Source: Anarhynchus alexandrinus (taxonomy: Eukaryota; Chordata; Aves; Charadriiformes; Charadriidae). Taken from it: a DNA stretch of 64,000 nucleotides. The stretch covers positions 574,367 to 638,366 of the forward strand of contig VUYV01000329.1 of assembly GCA_008711295.1 (NCBI GenBank), in the 5' to 3' direction. The notes below the pieces were generated by a model. It worked only from the letters and a program-made list of their open reading frames with translations. It was not told where the DNA came from and searched no databases. Position numbers and translations under genes: made by a program. Below, in pieces: positions 35,317 to 47,628 of this stretch (its first letter is position 1; the number at the start of each line of letters is the position of its first letter).

Positions 35317-36855
35317 TTTCTTTCCCAGAAAGGTGCATGAGCTCAGCCCTAGACTGACCCCTAGTCCTCTCTGGGAATTGGATCTGCAGAATTGACTAAC
35401 CGTGAAATCCATACCAAATAAAGCACAGATAACATTTTTGGAAAGGCAAGCAAATATAAACATTTCTTCTTAAACCCATTAGGAGCTACATTTCATACCT
35501 GAAAACAGGTATCAAAACTGATAAACTTTTTTTTTTTTTTTAAACTGAAATCCACATTTAGTAATCTTTGTGCTACAAACATTTGCCATCTAAGTATCTA
35601 TCAGTGGTGGAAAGAAAAAGCCTTTTTGATTTTTTTCATGGGGGTCATTATAGATCAGATGATGATATCTCGCGGCAGAAGCCTTCCAAATGATGCTGGT
35701 ACCCTTCCTCTGTACCACAGCTGGCTTACACTTATACCATATATATTCCCTCTATAAAAGTCAGTGGATAGGTTGATGTTTTGATCATTCTCCAAATGCA
35801 CTGGAACTCCCAGCACAGAAAAAAACCCTACAACATCGAAATGTGGTATCTGTGCCTTCTTGGGCTTACTATCCTGTTGGGGCTTGGTCACTAAATGTAA
35901 AGGATGCACTTAGCTCAAGCCTCTGAGATACACATGTGAACTAGGGAGCTCTCCTTGGGAGTTGCATTGTACAAGAATCTAACCCTGGAGTTCTGATCTG
36001 AGGAGCTGCCTGCTGTTTAGAGAGCCGCAGAGATTCACCTTCAATATCACACAGTGGTACCTACTGAGTAACCACTCCCTCCCTCTCTCCACAAACAACA
36101 TGTAATTTCTTGCCAGCAGGAAGCTTAGATTTCTTTGAAAATTAAAACTGAGGGTAATTTTTGCCTCTAACCAGTTTCAGAACTTAGTTATGAAAGAAAC
36201 ATTCAAGAAAAAGAATCAGAAAACCTCAGAACTTGGCTGATACCAAAACATAGACTTGTTAAAAGAAACTCTTTGGTTTCCAGAACTACGTGGATATAAA
36301 ATTAACTGCTGTAGTAGGAAGCACGGGAAAAAACTGTGTTCACAGACTGCGTAATTTAAAAGATTGTGCAATTAAAGATCTGTATAATTCTTCATAACGT
36401 TCTAACTGCAGTTTCCATAAAACCCATAAACTAGATGGTAGCATATAATTATTGGGCCAGCATTTATGGCTTTACTTATTATAGCACTGTTATTTTCACA
36501 CCATTATTAATAGAACCAATGCTAAGTAAGCACAGCTCTAGGTAGCAGTAAGCATCTGCATGACATTCTGCAGAAGTAAAAAACGCAGTTCAGTGCTACT
36601 CAGTACAAGCTTTTGGAGAAGGGTAAACGAGGCAAAGGTCTTTCTTGTGAAGCCAAATGTGTTTTGGTTTGGTTTTTTTTTAAGAAAAAGAAAACCTGTT
36701 GAAGCAGTAAGTGGTACATAGGAACAGGGTGGTGGAAAGCTTCTAATTTACCATCACTAGTTGCTAATGCTCAGAGCTTAAGTGGAGGAATGAAAACAAA
36801 AGCAAACAGGGAAAAAAATAATGAAAACATCTGAAGGCATGCTTGTTTGCTCCCA
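35317..36855. other. Segment between the two 30-bp repeat copies; no gene
   Basis: No gene or transposon is recognised. Homopolymer T near 35528-35541 is the only simple tract noted. A minus-strand 84-codon frame at 35655-35909 has no recognisable domain. If the N marks a misjoin, this 1.5 kb could be misplaced relative to its left flank. Confidence 0.5.
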
Positions 36856-36885
36856 GTGAAAATCACCACTGCTTTGTTTGGAATC
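36856..36885. repeat. 30-bp direct repeat, right copy
   Basis: Exact copy of 35286-35315. Here the sequence continues without interruption into TTTAAACATAACAGG, so this copy is probably the native context. Confidence 0.9.
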
Positions 36886-38320
36886 TTTAAACATAACAGG
36901 AAAGACAGTTACATCATGGCATCGTTTCATGTGCCCTTTCATGTTTTCCACTATTTATATCTAACGTTATCTTAAAAAAACAGAAGTAGGAAGTAAGAAA
37001 ATTCTCATTAACTATGAAGATAAATCCTCCCAAGCAACATTTGCAAAACGTATTCTTATTTCTATTATTTTTTAAAATACTTATGCTGCGGATTCCCATG
37101 CTTCACAGGTAGGAGCTCATTTTCATCTGGATTAAAGTTTTCAGATCTCCGCAAGCTAATCTGAATCACGCTCGGCACGGCTGGACCAACGTCCCTCGTG
37201 TAGGTGCCATGTCAGCCCCAGAGCTCGCGTGCCCACGGGCTCACTGGGGCTGCTCACTTCTGCCAGGCTCCTGTGATTAGTTGCCAGAGGTGCTGGTTGG
37301 ATTGCCACGGGATTGCCCTTTGGGAATGACAGGTTTTGTGCCCGTCAAGTCCTCGCTCATTTCCTCGCACGCCAGTTTGAAATAAAATGTGAAAGGGTAA
37401 ATAATAACAGTTAATCATAAACTCAGCCCTGTTCTCATCCGCATTTAAGACATAAGATGACAGTCTTCACTACTAATTATATTTCATAAACTTGCATAAA
37501 ACAGCCAAGGGAGATGTTGCTCTTGCCTGACTTCAGCCATCTTCCCTACAAACGTGACACCAAGAAAGGACTGTCACTGTGTGACACCTTTTGAGTAAAG
37601 AATAAAGGCAGTTTTAGCAAAGAGACAAAGTCACAAGTCCACCCTGACTGGTGGTACCCTTTCTATAGGAATTGTTCACATTCATCAGAGAACAAAGAAG
37701 TAATGCCAGCCCAAATTTAGGAACCTTGGAGTGATTTTATGTTGTGATTGCATGTCCCCAAACCTAGATGCCACCAGCACATTAACACCAGAAAAATCAC
37801 CTTGTCACTGAGAACTGAAACAGGCCCTACCAAACTGTCCTCACAACCATAACGTATAGGGAGAAAGACGACAGAAGAAAACTTTTCTTCCTCTCAGACT
37901 GTGGAGCATTTTTGCAGTGAGTTTGCAGTGTTTGTTCCAGCCTAAGGCTTTATTCACTACATGGATTCTGCAAGTTTTCCTCCAGTAAATATCCCAGCGA
38001 TACCGACTGATGCTAAGCCCTGCATGTGTTACCTCATCTCATCGGTCCCTCTGACTCAGAGCTTTTGGTTCTTGGTGTACATGAGAAATTCTTACCCTTT
38101 TAACAGCCTGTTTTCAGCTGAAAGACAAGTTGAACTTTTTTTGTTTGTTTTGGTTTACAAAATAAAAACTGCCTAAAGAGTTACTGATGCTAACCTGAAT
38201 CATGATATCTTACCTTTTCCCTGTTTTATTCACCTTGTTGTATGTATTCATTTCCAGAAAGACTCCTACAGAGGAGTTGCAAAGACACTGCTGTCTAGAG
38301 GAAATAACATCGGGAACAGT
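36886..38320. other. No recognised gene; CpG-richer block at 37.15-37.38 kb
   Basis: Around 37145-37380 the sequence is clearly richer in G+C and CpG than its surroundings (about a dozen CpGs in 235 bases by eye). It has no coding frame or repeat signature that I recognise. It could be a regulatory element, an old repeat or chance. The remainder is AT-rich with short chance frames, for example 37961-38176 plus. Confidence 0.45.
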
Positions 38321-38395
38321 AGAATCATAGAATCATAGAATTAGTGAGGTTGGAAGGGACCTTTAAGATCATCAAGTCCAACCGTTAACCTACCC

Positions 38396-38476
38396 TGAAG
38401 AAAAAAAAAAAAACAAACCCACAAAAACAAAACAACCAACCAAAAAAAACCCCAAAACAAACCACCACCCACCCAC
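38396..38476. repeat. A-rich low-complexity expansion inside a CR1 3' UTR
   Basis: Between the CR1 3' UTR block ending CTACCCTGAAG and the ORF2 stop region beginning CTTCTAAACCATG lies about 80 bases of A-runs with C and CC interruptions, ending in CCACCCACCCAC. In the related copy at 5.8 kb the same interval is a short unique GCCAAGTCCACCACTA-like segment. The expansion could be specific to this copy or characteristic of a CR1 subfamily. On the element's own strand it is T/G-rich. Confidence 0.85.
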
Positions 38477-38478
38477 TT

Positions 38479-39029
38479 CTAAACCATGTCCCTAAGCACC
38501 TCATCTACCCTTTTCTTAAACACCTCCAGGGATGGTGAATCCACCACCTCTCTGGGCAGCCTATTCCAATGTTTAATAACCCTTTCAGTGAAAAAATACT
38601 TCCTAATATCCAATCTAAACCTGCCCTGACATAACTTGAACCCGTTTCCTCTTGTCCTATCACTTGTCACCAGGGAGAAGAGGTCAGCTCCCATCTCTCT
38701 AAAACCTCCTTTCAGGTAGTTGTAGAGGGTGATAAGGTCTCCCCTCAGCCTCCTCTTCTCCAGGCTAAACAACCCCAGATCCCTCAGTCGTTCCTCATAA
38801 GGTTTGTCCTCCAGACCCCTCACCAGCTTAGTAGCCCTTCTCTGGACACGCTCCAACACCTCAATGTCCTTCTTGTAGTGAGGGGCCCAAAACTGAACAC
38901 AGTACTCGAGGTGAGGCCTCACCAGTGCTGAGTACAGGGGGATGATCACTTCCCTAGTCCGGCTCACCACACTATTCCTGATGCAGGCCAGGATGGTGTT
39001 GGCCTTCTTGGCCGCCTGGGCACACTGTA
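38479..39029 (-). pseudogene. CR1 ORF2 C-terminal domain fragment, open frame
   Basis: On the minus strand the frame reads [19 protein letters not shown], then [85 protein letters not shown] and a terminal RDMV before the TAG complementary to 38479-38481. This is the CR1 ORF2 region downstream of the reverse-transcriptase core, open for about 180 codons. The frame continues past the CR1 boundary to 39168 through unrelated flanking sequence, which is chance. No catalytic residues are present, so it is a dead fragment, but its intactness points to a fairly recent insertion. Confidence 0.95.
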
Positions 39030-42000
39030 GTAGCGTCCTCTTCCCCCTCTCCTTTTTTTCAGCGATGTAAAATGTGGACTTTAGTAATACGTAAGACCAA
39101 ACTAAGCCTAACCTATCTTTATACCTACCTTTATAGTTTTGGTAGCTTCTACATACCTTTTTTTTCATGTGTATCTGAAAACTTAGCTCATCTACACTGT
39201 CTGAAAAGCACAGACGTTATATTAGGACAGAATAATACGTCAGATGTACTGATTATTAATAAACACTGCTTCGCTTTTTCCAGATGGACTGACAAAAGCT
39301 TTTCATGCAAACTGTACTCACCTATTTGCAAGGTATTTTTTAGGATTTTTGAAAACAGCTATTCTTATTTTTCTGTTACTTTTAGAGGTGGCCAAAGAAT
39401 TAAAAGACTGTTCTTATAATTTTTCATCTTCTCAAGGTTTATGCGGGAGTAACAACCTGATTGTGAAGATGGCTTTATCTCACAAAAGATGTATTTAATG
39501 GCCTTTCTCTCCTGCAGTCTTTTTAGCAGTGGATGAGGCAGTCAGTGTTCATTACTTGATGGAAAAGAAAGTGTGGTTAATTTTCATTGCTATCGTTTAT
39601 TCATGGTGTGAAAAGATGATGTAACCAAATAAATGGAAGTTTTCTTTGGAAATCTTTGCTATGCTCTGCCTAGACTCCTTTAAGTAAATTTGCATGTTTC
39701 AGTAGTGCTCAGGGCTACAGAAAGAGGCAATTGGTCCTTTCTACCTTCAGTAACTGGAATAATCAATGTAAACCACTTTGTACACATAAAATTGTATCAC
39801 TGATTATATATTTTAGTATGATCAAACCCTCAGATTAGAGAAGTCCCCGATCTGCTACTTTTATGATAAACCGCAAATTCAGCTAAAACAAAATAAAGAA
39901 CACAATAAAGAATACAATATTAATGGTTCAAGATAACCAGATAAAACAAAAAACCTGGTTTAATACAAGAAAAGAGATTATGCAGGCTGCTTGGTGATTC
40001 AGAAAAATGCTAGCCATAAATCCTTTCACTGTCATGGGTGAGGGAAAGAGAGTTTGAGGGCCTGAAAACCTGTCTGTATTTTTTTCCCCCAATTCTATCA
40101 GCTCATTTAGTAATGATATTTATTTTCTCTACTAACCTTATGTCTTTTGCAACTGTGGTTTAGATAAAATGATCTACTAACCAAAAATAACTAATTCTAT
40201 TAAAACCTGACCTCGAGTTATTCTTTCGTAGACTTAAAAGCTAACTCAGGGCTTCCAAAGAATAATCTTCATATATTCATGCTAGCATAATTCAGTGTAC
40301 TAAAAGTAATTTAAAATTTTCCTCCTCAGAGTTAACTGAAAGAAAGCCTCTCACAAGCAGCTGACTACTAAGAAACAATACAACAATATATGATTAAAAC
40401 TCAACTCTACTGAACTTTTAGTTGCATTTTTACATCTACGAGAACTGTATTTTTTTTTTTTAAATTAAAAAAATACACCTAAAATACTAAGAGGGAAAAT
40501 GAGTTTGCATGGAATAGAAGAGACAGCAAGCAATGGATATAAGCAAAAAGTATGTTATGGACTCCATCTATTCCTTACATTTTATTACATTAATGTATGT
40601 TGTAAAGGAAAAGACAATGATGAAGAAGCAACGGGTAACAGGGGTGAGAATGGAAGTCAAACTTTATGCCTGCCTTGAATTTAAAAAGAAAAATTTAAAC
40701 CTTACATTGAACTAATAAAAAATTATAGAGAGGGTTGTAAGCCAGAATCAACACTGACATTAGTACTGCTTGTTCTACACTTCACAGATAATAGCTAGAG
40801 ATCTTGAAACACAGCTTTGTGGTTATGCAAATCTTCTACCTTCAGATGCTTGTACCTACATAAAATATCAAGCCTGAAAACTGAACTTTTCCAAAAGACA
40901 TTTTCCTTTCAGAGGGAAGGTATCAAAACAATTTGAATCCAATTCAGGAGGCAAAGGAGAAAAGTAATCCTACTGTATTTATCTGATCCTGTTGAGAACT
41001 TATTGATCACATTTCTAGTTTTCAGTTACACATTGCAGGATTAAAGGCAGACAGTAATTTTCTGAAAAAAGATATTCTATGTGGAGAAAGCTTCTCCTGA
41101 GATCCTATTTTATGGCTTAAGGGAAAATAAGGAGGAAAACAAGAAAATCTGAGAATCTGCTAACATTATCAGAGATATTCTGGACTAGATCTCCGTGTGT
41201 CTGTGAGTTTCCTAAGAGTGCAGAGAGTCACACCCACCGATGTGCAGAAACAGAATCTGCTGTAGGTTTCTAGTTGCCTATCTCACTCATAATCAAAAGA
41301 GCATTTCTAGGTGGAAATTAGCAAGAGAGAGAAAGTTCCTGCTAATGCAACATCAGCAGCAGAAAGACTGATGAAGAAATAGTGGATGGGCAACTCCTGA
41401 GAAAAAGGATAAAAGCTAAAGTCCTAAAGGACTTGGATGCTTAGGTGCAACATCTCTCTATCTTTAGGTCAGGCCTGCACTATCCTACGCAGAGCCGGTC
41501 ATGAGCCGACTCTATCTTGATGAGTGCTCAGCCATATTGTCTCAGCTTCTAGATATAATGGGTTTTGCTACTAAAACATTGTGCCTAAACTAATGATCTC
41601 CACTCATTATCAGGGCCAACTAGTATGCAGAGCACACTACTTTTACATATCTATGGTACTATCAGAATTGAGTCTCCAAACCTCTTTTGGAGACAGTTTG
41701 AGTGTCCTTGGATGTCCTACTACAAACACCCTCTAAACACCTTAAAATTCTTGAAAACACAGAGTTAAATGTTTTGTCTCATTATGTAAAGCCTTGAATA
41801 TTTAGGTACTTTCTCTCAACATTCAGACTTTCACTGATGTCTCAGATTGTGCACTTGTATCTTTTCAGAAACCTTCCAGTCTGCCTTTGAAGAAACTCCC
41901 ACAGAACTGAATTCAGGAGGAAGAAGATGGAACTTACACAAAACCAGCCTGATTTTGTTCCAGGTGTCAACTTTCAATACAACATCCTCACGGCGAGGTA

Positions 42001-44939
42001 GTTTCCATTGGCATGGGCATGGCTCAGGAATAATATTCTATTTTGCAGTTGCGTTTATTTAAATACAAATCAGGAAATTAAACTAATTAACTCAAACAAC
42101 TGACATACTTAAAAGCAAAATGGTGATTTAAAACTCCGAAGGTGTGAGATTTACTCTTGGCTTTTGAAGTAGCATTTTACATTTAAACTTAAAGAATTAA
42201 AAGGTGAGCATGTATTACTTTTCTCAATTTTTTCAGTTTAACTGTTCCCATTGTTTCATTTAGAAATTCTGTCACAGATGTCTGAAACTGTTAATTTATT
42301 TATATATTTATTTTTATCTCCAATGTGCAGAATAGTCATTTACATAAATCGACTCACTTCTGTATAACACAATTCAGCAGCAAAATGTATTTCTAAAGGG
42401 AAAGAAACGATTTTAAATACTTCAAACAGATGGAAAGGCTACTTATAAAAAGGCAATGAACCTTCTGAAGCACACACCAGGATTCATCTCACCAAAACTG
42501 AATCCACACTCTTAGCACCATTCCTGATTTTTCTGGCTAATGTGAAAAAAAAACAAACAGTAGTTATAGTAAAGATGTAGTTAGGAAAGAAAAAAAAAAA
42601 AAAAAGAGTCCTGAGTCCTGTTTTGATAATCCTGCTTAGAAGTGTTTCACAAATTATTATAGTAACTTGCCTGACAAGCATGTAACACCCTATTGTATAC
42701 TATTGGCATGAGTTCAAAGTAGATAGAAGAATAATGAAGACCAAAAAAGCCTGAACAAACAAAAAGTAGCATCAATTGCTTTTACTAATCCTCCCATGTA
42801 GAGGCAATGGATACGCCGTGCAACTATAAGCAGTAAACTGCTGATCTGCTTGGGGAAAGAAAACCAGCTGCAGAAAAGAACCTGCACATCTGAAGCAGGA
42901 AGGAGAAGGAATGTATGTACCTCCTCCAGAAAATCATCTTTGCTCATTTCTTTTCGGGTAAGGAGGGATAGGAAAGAGAGAGAAAAAGATGATGTGGCCC
43001 ACTTCACGAGAGGCTTCAAGGGCTGGCAGTCTGAGTGAAGGCGAGAATTTCTGATAATTCTAGGTTGTTCCCTAAGTCTTAGCAAAATAAAGAAAATACA
43101 GAGCACATACCTTTGCTCTTTATTTCCTCCATGCTATCATTAAACAATCTTCAATCATCATGTCAGGATTATATAGCGTTCTACTTGTTACATGCACACA
43201 CTGTATGGGAAAATTACGTGCCTAACACAGAGTTCTTGATTTTCACATTATGGCTTAATACCTACCAGGGAAACATGGCAATGCATAATTTTAAGAGCCA
43301 GAAGTCAGGTATATCTGACCCTCATTTTAATTATGTATTTAAAGACAGAAGTCTTTCTTCAAATTAATTAGTAATATATATTAATTGAAAGGAGCATACA
43401 TTATACAAGCGTGAACTTAGATACTAGAAACATCTGCAATTTCCATGTTTACTTAATAGTCGGTGAAGGAAAATCTCACCCTTTTCACATACCTAAGTAT
43501 AATTCCAAAATATCTCAGGTTGATTGCTGTATTTATGTTTCTCAACAGAACAGTGAGTCCACTGTGTTTGATATCAAAACCATTCTGGAAAAAGATGATG
43601 AAGAAAGAAAAGACTGTTTGCCTCTCGCCCTCTACTGAACTGAATTAAAAAGGGTGGGGGGTTTTTTGTTTTCTTTCAGTGGAAGAATGTTAGGTGCTCT
43701 GAAACAGAAAGCATGAAAAGAGATACCTACAACACACTATTTTACAATGCAGCATGTGCTATGAAGGAGAGATGTTTGAAACCCCCAGAGCAAAATTACA
43801 CAGCTTTTGTTTTGCAATGGACTTAGTGATAAACCAATTTTTCCAGGCGGCCTTACTCACCAGGTATCATTTAGTGAGCGTCAGAATTACACACGAGTTT
43901 CTCATCTATATTAAATGTGAAGAGTCAAGTAAGGTACCCTTCAAAATGGTGCTAGCGTATCTTTCTTGTGTTTTTTCATGGTTGCATTTTTGGAAAGTTA
44001 GTTTCTGGAAGAGCAGAAAGAGGCACATCGAATATCAATGTGGTAAGTCTGTAAAGCTCACAAAGCAATAGTATGAAAATTGATAAATACGGATTAGAAC
44101 TGGAAAACAGCATCTGAATTTTGCTTTGAGAAATTATTAGTAAAGCAGAAAATGACAATGAAAAATCCTATCCTTTTCTATTGAATTTTAATGATTCTAT
44201 TTCATTGCAAAACCAGGAGGGTATATATTGAAAAAAAAATTCATGTAAATTTAAGGAACAGATGGAGTAGGGAAAGGATGGGACTGGAATCGTAAGGCAA
44301 AGTTGACAGGAACACAGGAAGGGAGCAGAAAGCAGAGGCAGGTCAAGGTCAAGAATATCAGCAGACAGGAGATGGTAAGAGAGATTTACCGCAGACACAA
44401 ATGTCTATTCCAGATTTTGGAATTTCACAGGGTTTCAAGAGTCACACCTTTCCTCTGTTACCTAAGAAGTAGTTTTTGGTCTCAGTGGAAAACCACGCTT
44501 CTGGTTCCTGGGATATTAAGAAATGCATACAAAGGAGAATAATTTACTGGCACCATATTATCTCACACACAGACTTCTGAGCAGTTAACTGTTGAGAACA
44601 TTAGTGCAGTCAAGTGCTACACTAGAAACCTGGACTTTACCCCACAAAGCTGCCACTTAATACCGGGTAAGCATATGAATCAAAGCTATCGTAAGTATGC
44701 ATTAATTCATTTTTCAGGGCGCTTACTCCGAGAGGTAGAGATTTGGTCAAACTGACTATTCACAGTTCCACTGGAAGAAAAGGAGGGCAGTTCTTTAAGC
44801 TCGCAAAATCACCTGCTCTAGACAAGCCTGTTCTCCGACTTGCCAACTTTTCTACCCCAAATTTTCAATCTAAATTCTCAGCGTCTCACTTTTACACCTC
44901 TAAAAGGAGGGCAACGCTAACTTGCTTAGAAATTCTCCG
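39030..44939. other. AT-rich sequence, no gene recognised
   Basis: A 115-codon plus frame at 39072-39419 starts within the CR1 edge and is not recognisable. Minus frames at 42484-42681 and 42714-43106 (130 codons, with frames on both strands) lack domains. T/A tracts at 40450-40475 form a hairpin-capable inverted repeat, and an A-run lies at about 42588-42605. No transposon hallmarks are seen. Confidence 0.55.
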
Positions 44940-45150
44940 CTGGAGTTGCTTGCTTGTTGTTCCCTAGCGGCAAGTGTCATTTCGTCAACCTTGAAACACG
45001 TCGAAGCAGGCGAAATCGCTGCCATTCCTTCCGACAGGCGTGCTTCCCTGTGCACCCAGCCCCGCAGGTGAGGCCCCACGGACCACATGCCAGGCTCCCC
45101 ACCGAGTTCCTCCGTTCCTAACGCAACCACCTGATCCCCCCCCCCGAGGC
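44940..45150. other. CpG-rich patch of unknown nature
   Basis: About fourteen CpGs occur in roughly 210 bases, against a CpG-poor AT-rich background, and there is a run of ten C at 45136-45145. A 138-codon minus frame (44900-45316) crosses it without recognisable domains. It could be a regulatory element that stays unmethylated, a remnant of a GC-rich repeat, or part of an untranslated exon. The sequence alone does not decide. Confidence 0.4.
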
Positions 45151-47283
45151 TGGAATCCATGATCCATACAAAGCTGTAGCTCCTGACTTTGAAACCAGCA
45201 TCACCCTTTATGTCTGTGGGATGATAATGGCAATACTGTGAATATCTGCACACACAGTAACGCAGTGCGCCCTGCGTAAGGACTCTGAAAGTGAAAAATA
45301 GAGAGTGATCATCCAATTAAAGAAGATGACATACATGGAAAGGCCAACTAAGCTTGCATGGAAAAATCTTCATTCTGGTATTTCCTACATTTTAAACAAG
45401 TTACTTTGCTATATTAATAACATTCTCATAACATTTTTCCCTGAATGTATATCTCTGTGTATTACATGTATACATACAAATTATTCTACTTAATAAAAAG
45501 ACTCTGCCATTAGATATAAAATGGAATCGTTTCTGCTATTAATACCAATTCAGTGACAGTAAGTGAAAAACATCTAGGGAAGCGATGAAAACTAGCAGAA
45601 GACTGAATTACAATTGTGTCAGGCTAAAGACACCCTACAAAAAGAAAAAAAAAAAGCTGCGGTGTGACAAAATCAAACTGCTGCTGAAACTAACGTCCAG
45701 CAAAAAGAGCAAAGCATAAGATACATCAAAAAATCACATATTTCAATAGCATGCCAGTCTTTAGGATCAGTGAAAACTATCTAATTGACAGATAATTTGA
45801 TATTCTTGAAGTGAGCTACCTTTAAAATCACAGGCAAGATCACTGAACGGAAAGCTAAATCTCAATGGATGAAACAGATTAAAAATTGAATTTGATGTAT
45901 CTCTCTCTCCAGTTACCAAGCTAACTGTTCCAGCAACAGGCATAGGTAGACATATGACAAGATTCTGTGTGAGACTGGTAATATTATCTTGGGCATTTTA
46001 GCTCAAACAGAGGAATAAATGAAACAATGTCCTCAAAAAATAAGATGTATAACAGAAGGGTTGATAGGATTTTTAGCAGAACCAATTGTATACTGAGCTG
46101 CTAAAATATGTATCAATCTTAGAAGCTAAATATACAAGACTCTCAAGAGTTGAAAAAGCAGAGAAAGAGCATTAAACAAGCCTGAAGTCATCTGTTATAT
46201 TCCTTTCTTTTCACATTTACATGAATTCCTTATAACTTTGGTGGCAAGAGACTGAACACGTATACCATTTCCCTTGATAGATGAATCACTACCCTCCTGT
46301 TTAGAGCCACTTGCCAGTGGAAATATCTGCATTAGTGAAGAGTCTCCTATAAAACCATGTTTGAAGTAAGAAAAACTTCTTACGGCTGACCAGATGTTAT
46401 CTCTGATGAACCAAAATATTTCCTAAATTAAAGTTCTGTAGAAAGCAAACATTCTCATTATAGGAGTTCCACTGAGTCAGTTCCATGAATCAACAGTCTT
46501 CTTATTTATTTATTACTTAAACTAAAACTTTGTTTCAATAGGAAATACTGCTTGCCCTTTTGAATGTTTTGTGTAAGGCTACATCATCTATGTTAATTCT
46601 GGAAAGAACGAGCTTTTCTTCATAAATATATAACAAACAGCCAAGTAATTCAAGCCAATCTAAAGTGCCTAAATCTTGTAAAGGTCAGTGAATGTTCAGT
46701 TCTGTCTGAAATATTTTATTTCATTTAGCAAAACTACCATAAGATATAGCAGTTCTCTTTCACAGCCAATATCTGCTCTGGCTCCCTCTTACCCCTCCCC
46801 AAAAATCTGTAATTTTCATGTATTTTGCATCAGTTATCATCAGTACACACTCCAAGCACGCGAGCCACTGTTGAAATTACCCCATTTAAGAGAAATGTTC
46901 AGCCAGAAGCAGCTGCGGGGCTGCAGAAACCATAGGAACAGAATGACTACTTCTTTTGGGGAAACAAATACCTAGCAGTTACTTGCTGTGATACATTGAG
47001 GGAAAAAGTAGACATGTAAGGAAATGTCTATTTTCTGCTTACAGGCTCGAGGCTGCCAAAGAAATATGATCAGGACCCCGGTTTTAGTTTCAGTTACGGT
47101 TTAATCTCCCTACAGCAAAGTTGGAATAGACTGGCTTTTATTTTTAGATGTTGAGAAATATTGCTAAGCATTCTAATAAAGCAATGACAAGTGGCTGTTT
47201 TTAAGAAAGAATATTAGTCTGATTTTTTTTTAACTTCTCAAGACAAGATAACAAATCTAATCCTTACAGCATCATTATGATGT
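45151..47283. other. AT-rich sequence, no gene recognised
   Basis: Nothing beyond short chance frames (for example 46688-46975 plus, 95 codons) and an A-run near 45644-45655. No repeat family was recognised. Confidence 0.55.
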
Positions 47284-47320
47284 TCTTCCCTTCCCTTTCC
47301 CTTCCCTCCCTCTCTCCACC
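47284..47320. repeat. Polypyrimidine (CCCTT)n-like tract
   Basis: Almost pure C/T over about 37 bases with TTCCC/TTTCCC periodicity and then CCCTCTCTCC. It resembles a decayed pyrimidine microsatellite. A splice polypyrimidine role is possible in principle, but no convincing exon follows. Confidence 0.8.
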
Positions 47321-47340
47321 CTGACACAAGAGCGGTTGCA

Positions 47341-47600
47341 TCAGTAATTAAAAGTGCCAGCACCCAGGTGGTATGTAAGGCTTTTGGTAGGAGGCCAGTT
47401 CTTCAACAGGTGGACAATAACATTAATCAGGAAGCAATCCAGGGCTTCCACCAGAGAAGAATCATGACCTGCCCTGTTTGAATTAGTGCTGATACTTCCC
47501 AGATGAGTTAGTACAGCTGAAGCCTAATTAAATCATATTCCTTGCATCCTCGCTGTGTTCCTGTGTGTCTAGGACAATGAATGAGCACACAGGTTTTAGG
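47341..47600. promoter_or_regulatory. Candidate conserved non-coding or enhancer-like block (speculative)
   Basis: This complex, low-repeat sequence clusters developmental transcription-factor motifs. TAATTA homeodomain cores lie at 47345-47350 and 47525-47530, CAGGTGG E-box-type motifs at 47365-47371 and 47407-47413, and an ACAAT SOX-like core at 47414-47418 followed by ATTAATCAGG. Short motifs like these are common by chance, so this is only a candidate for cross-species alignment. Confidence 0.25.
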
Positions 47601-47611
47601 GATAGATCTTT

Positions 47612-47628
47612 AAAAAAAAAAAAAAAAA
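47612..47628. repeat. A homopolymer
   Basis: Seventeen consecutive A. No upstream AATAAA or retroposon body is recognised, so I do not call it a retropseudogene tail. Confidence 0.9.

Larger units (their letters stand above)
38321..39029 (-). mobile_element. CR1 LINE 3' fragment, best-preserved copy, minus strand
   Basis: The plus strand starts with two AGAATCAT-type octamers and GAGGTTGGAAGGGACCTTT, the reversed CR1 terminus. Next come AAGATCATCAAGTCCAACCG, an 80-base A-rich insertion at about 38396-38476, and the reversed ORF2 C-terminus from the stop codon at 38479. CR1 similarity ends near 39027, inside the segment encoding CAQAAKKAN. About 630 bases are CR1 proper. The coding part is uninterrupted. 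The 3' UTR type, apart from the A-rich stretch, resembles the copy at 5.8 kb. There is no obvious target-site duplication. Confidence 0.96.

Noticed and set aside
42714..43106. 130-codon minus frame with hydrophobic N-terminus
   Set aside because: A hydrophobic start is expected from T-rich codons. No recognisable domain, and a frame runs on the opposite strand.
44900..45316. 138-codon minus frame through the CpG patch
   Set aside because: Low stop density from GC content explains it, and a second minus frame overlaps it.
47612..47628. A17 run as the tail of a processed pseudogene
   Set aside because: No AATAAA just upstream and no recognisable gene body.
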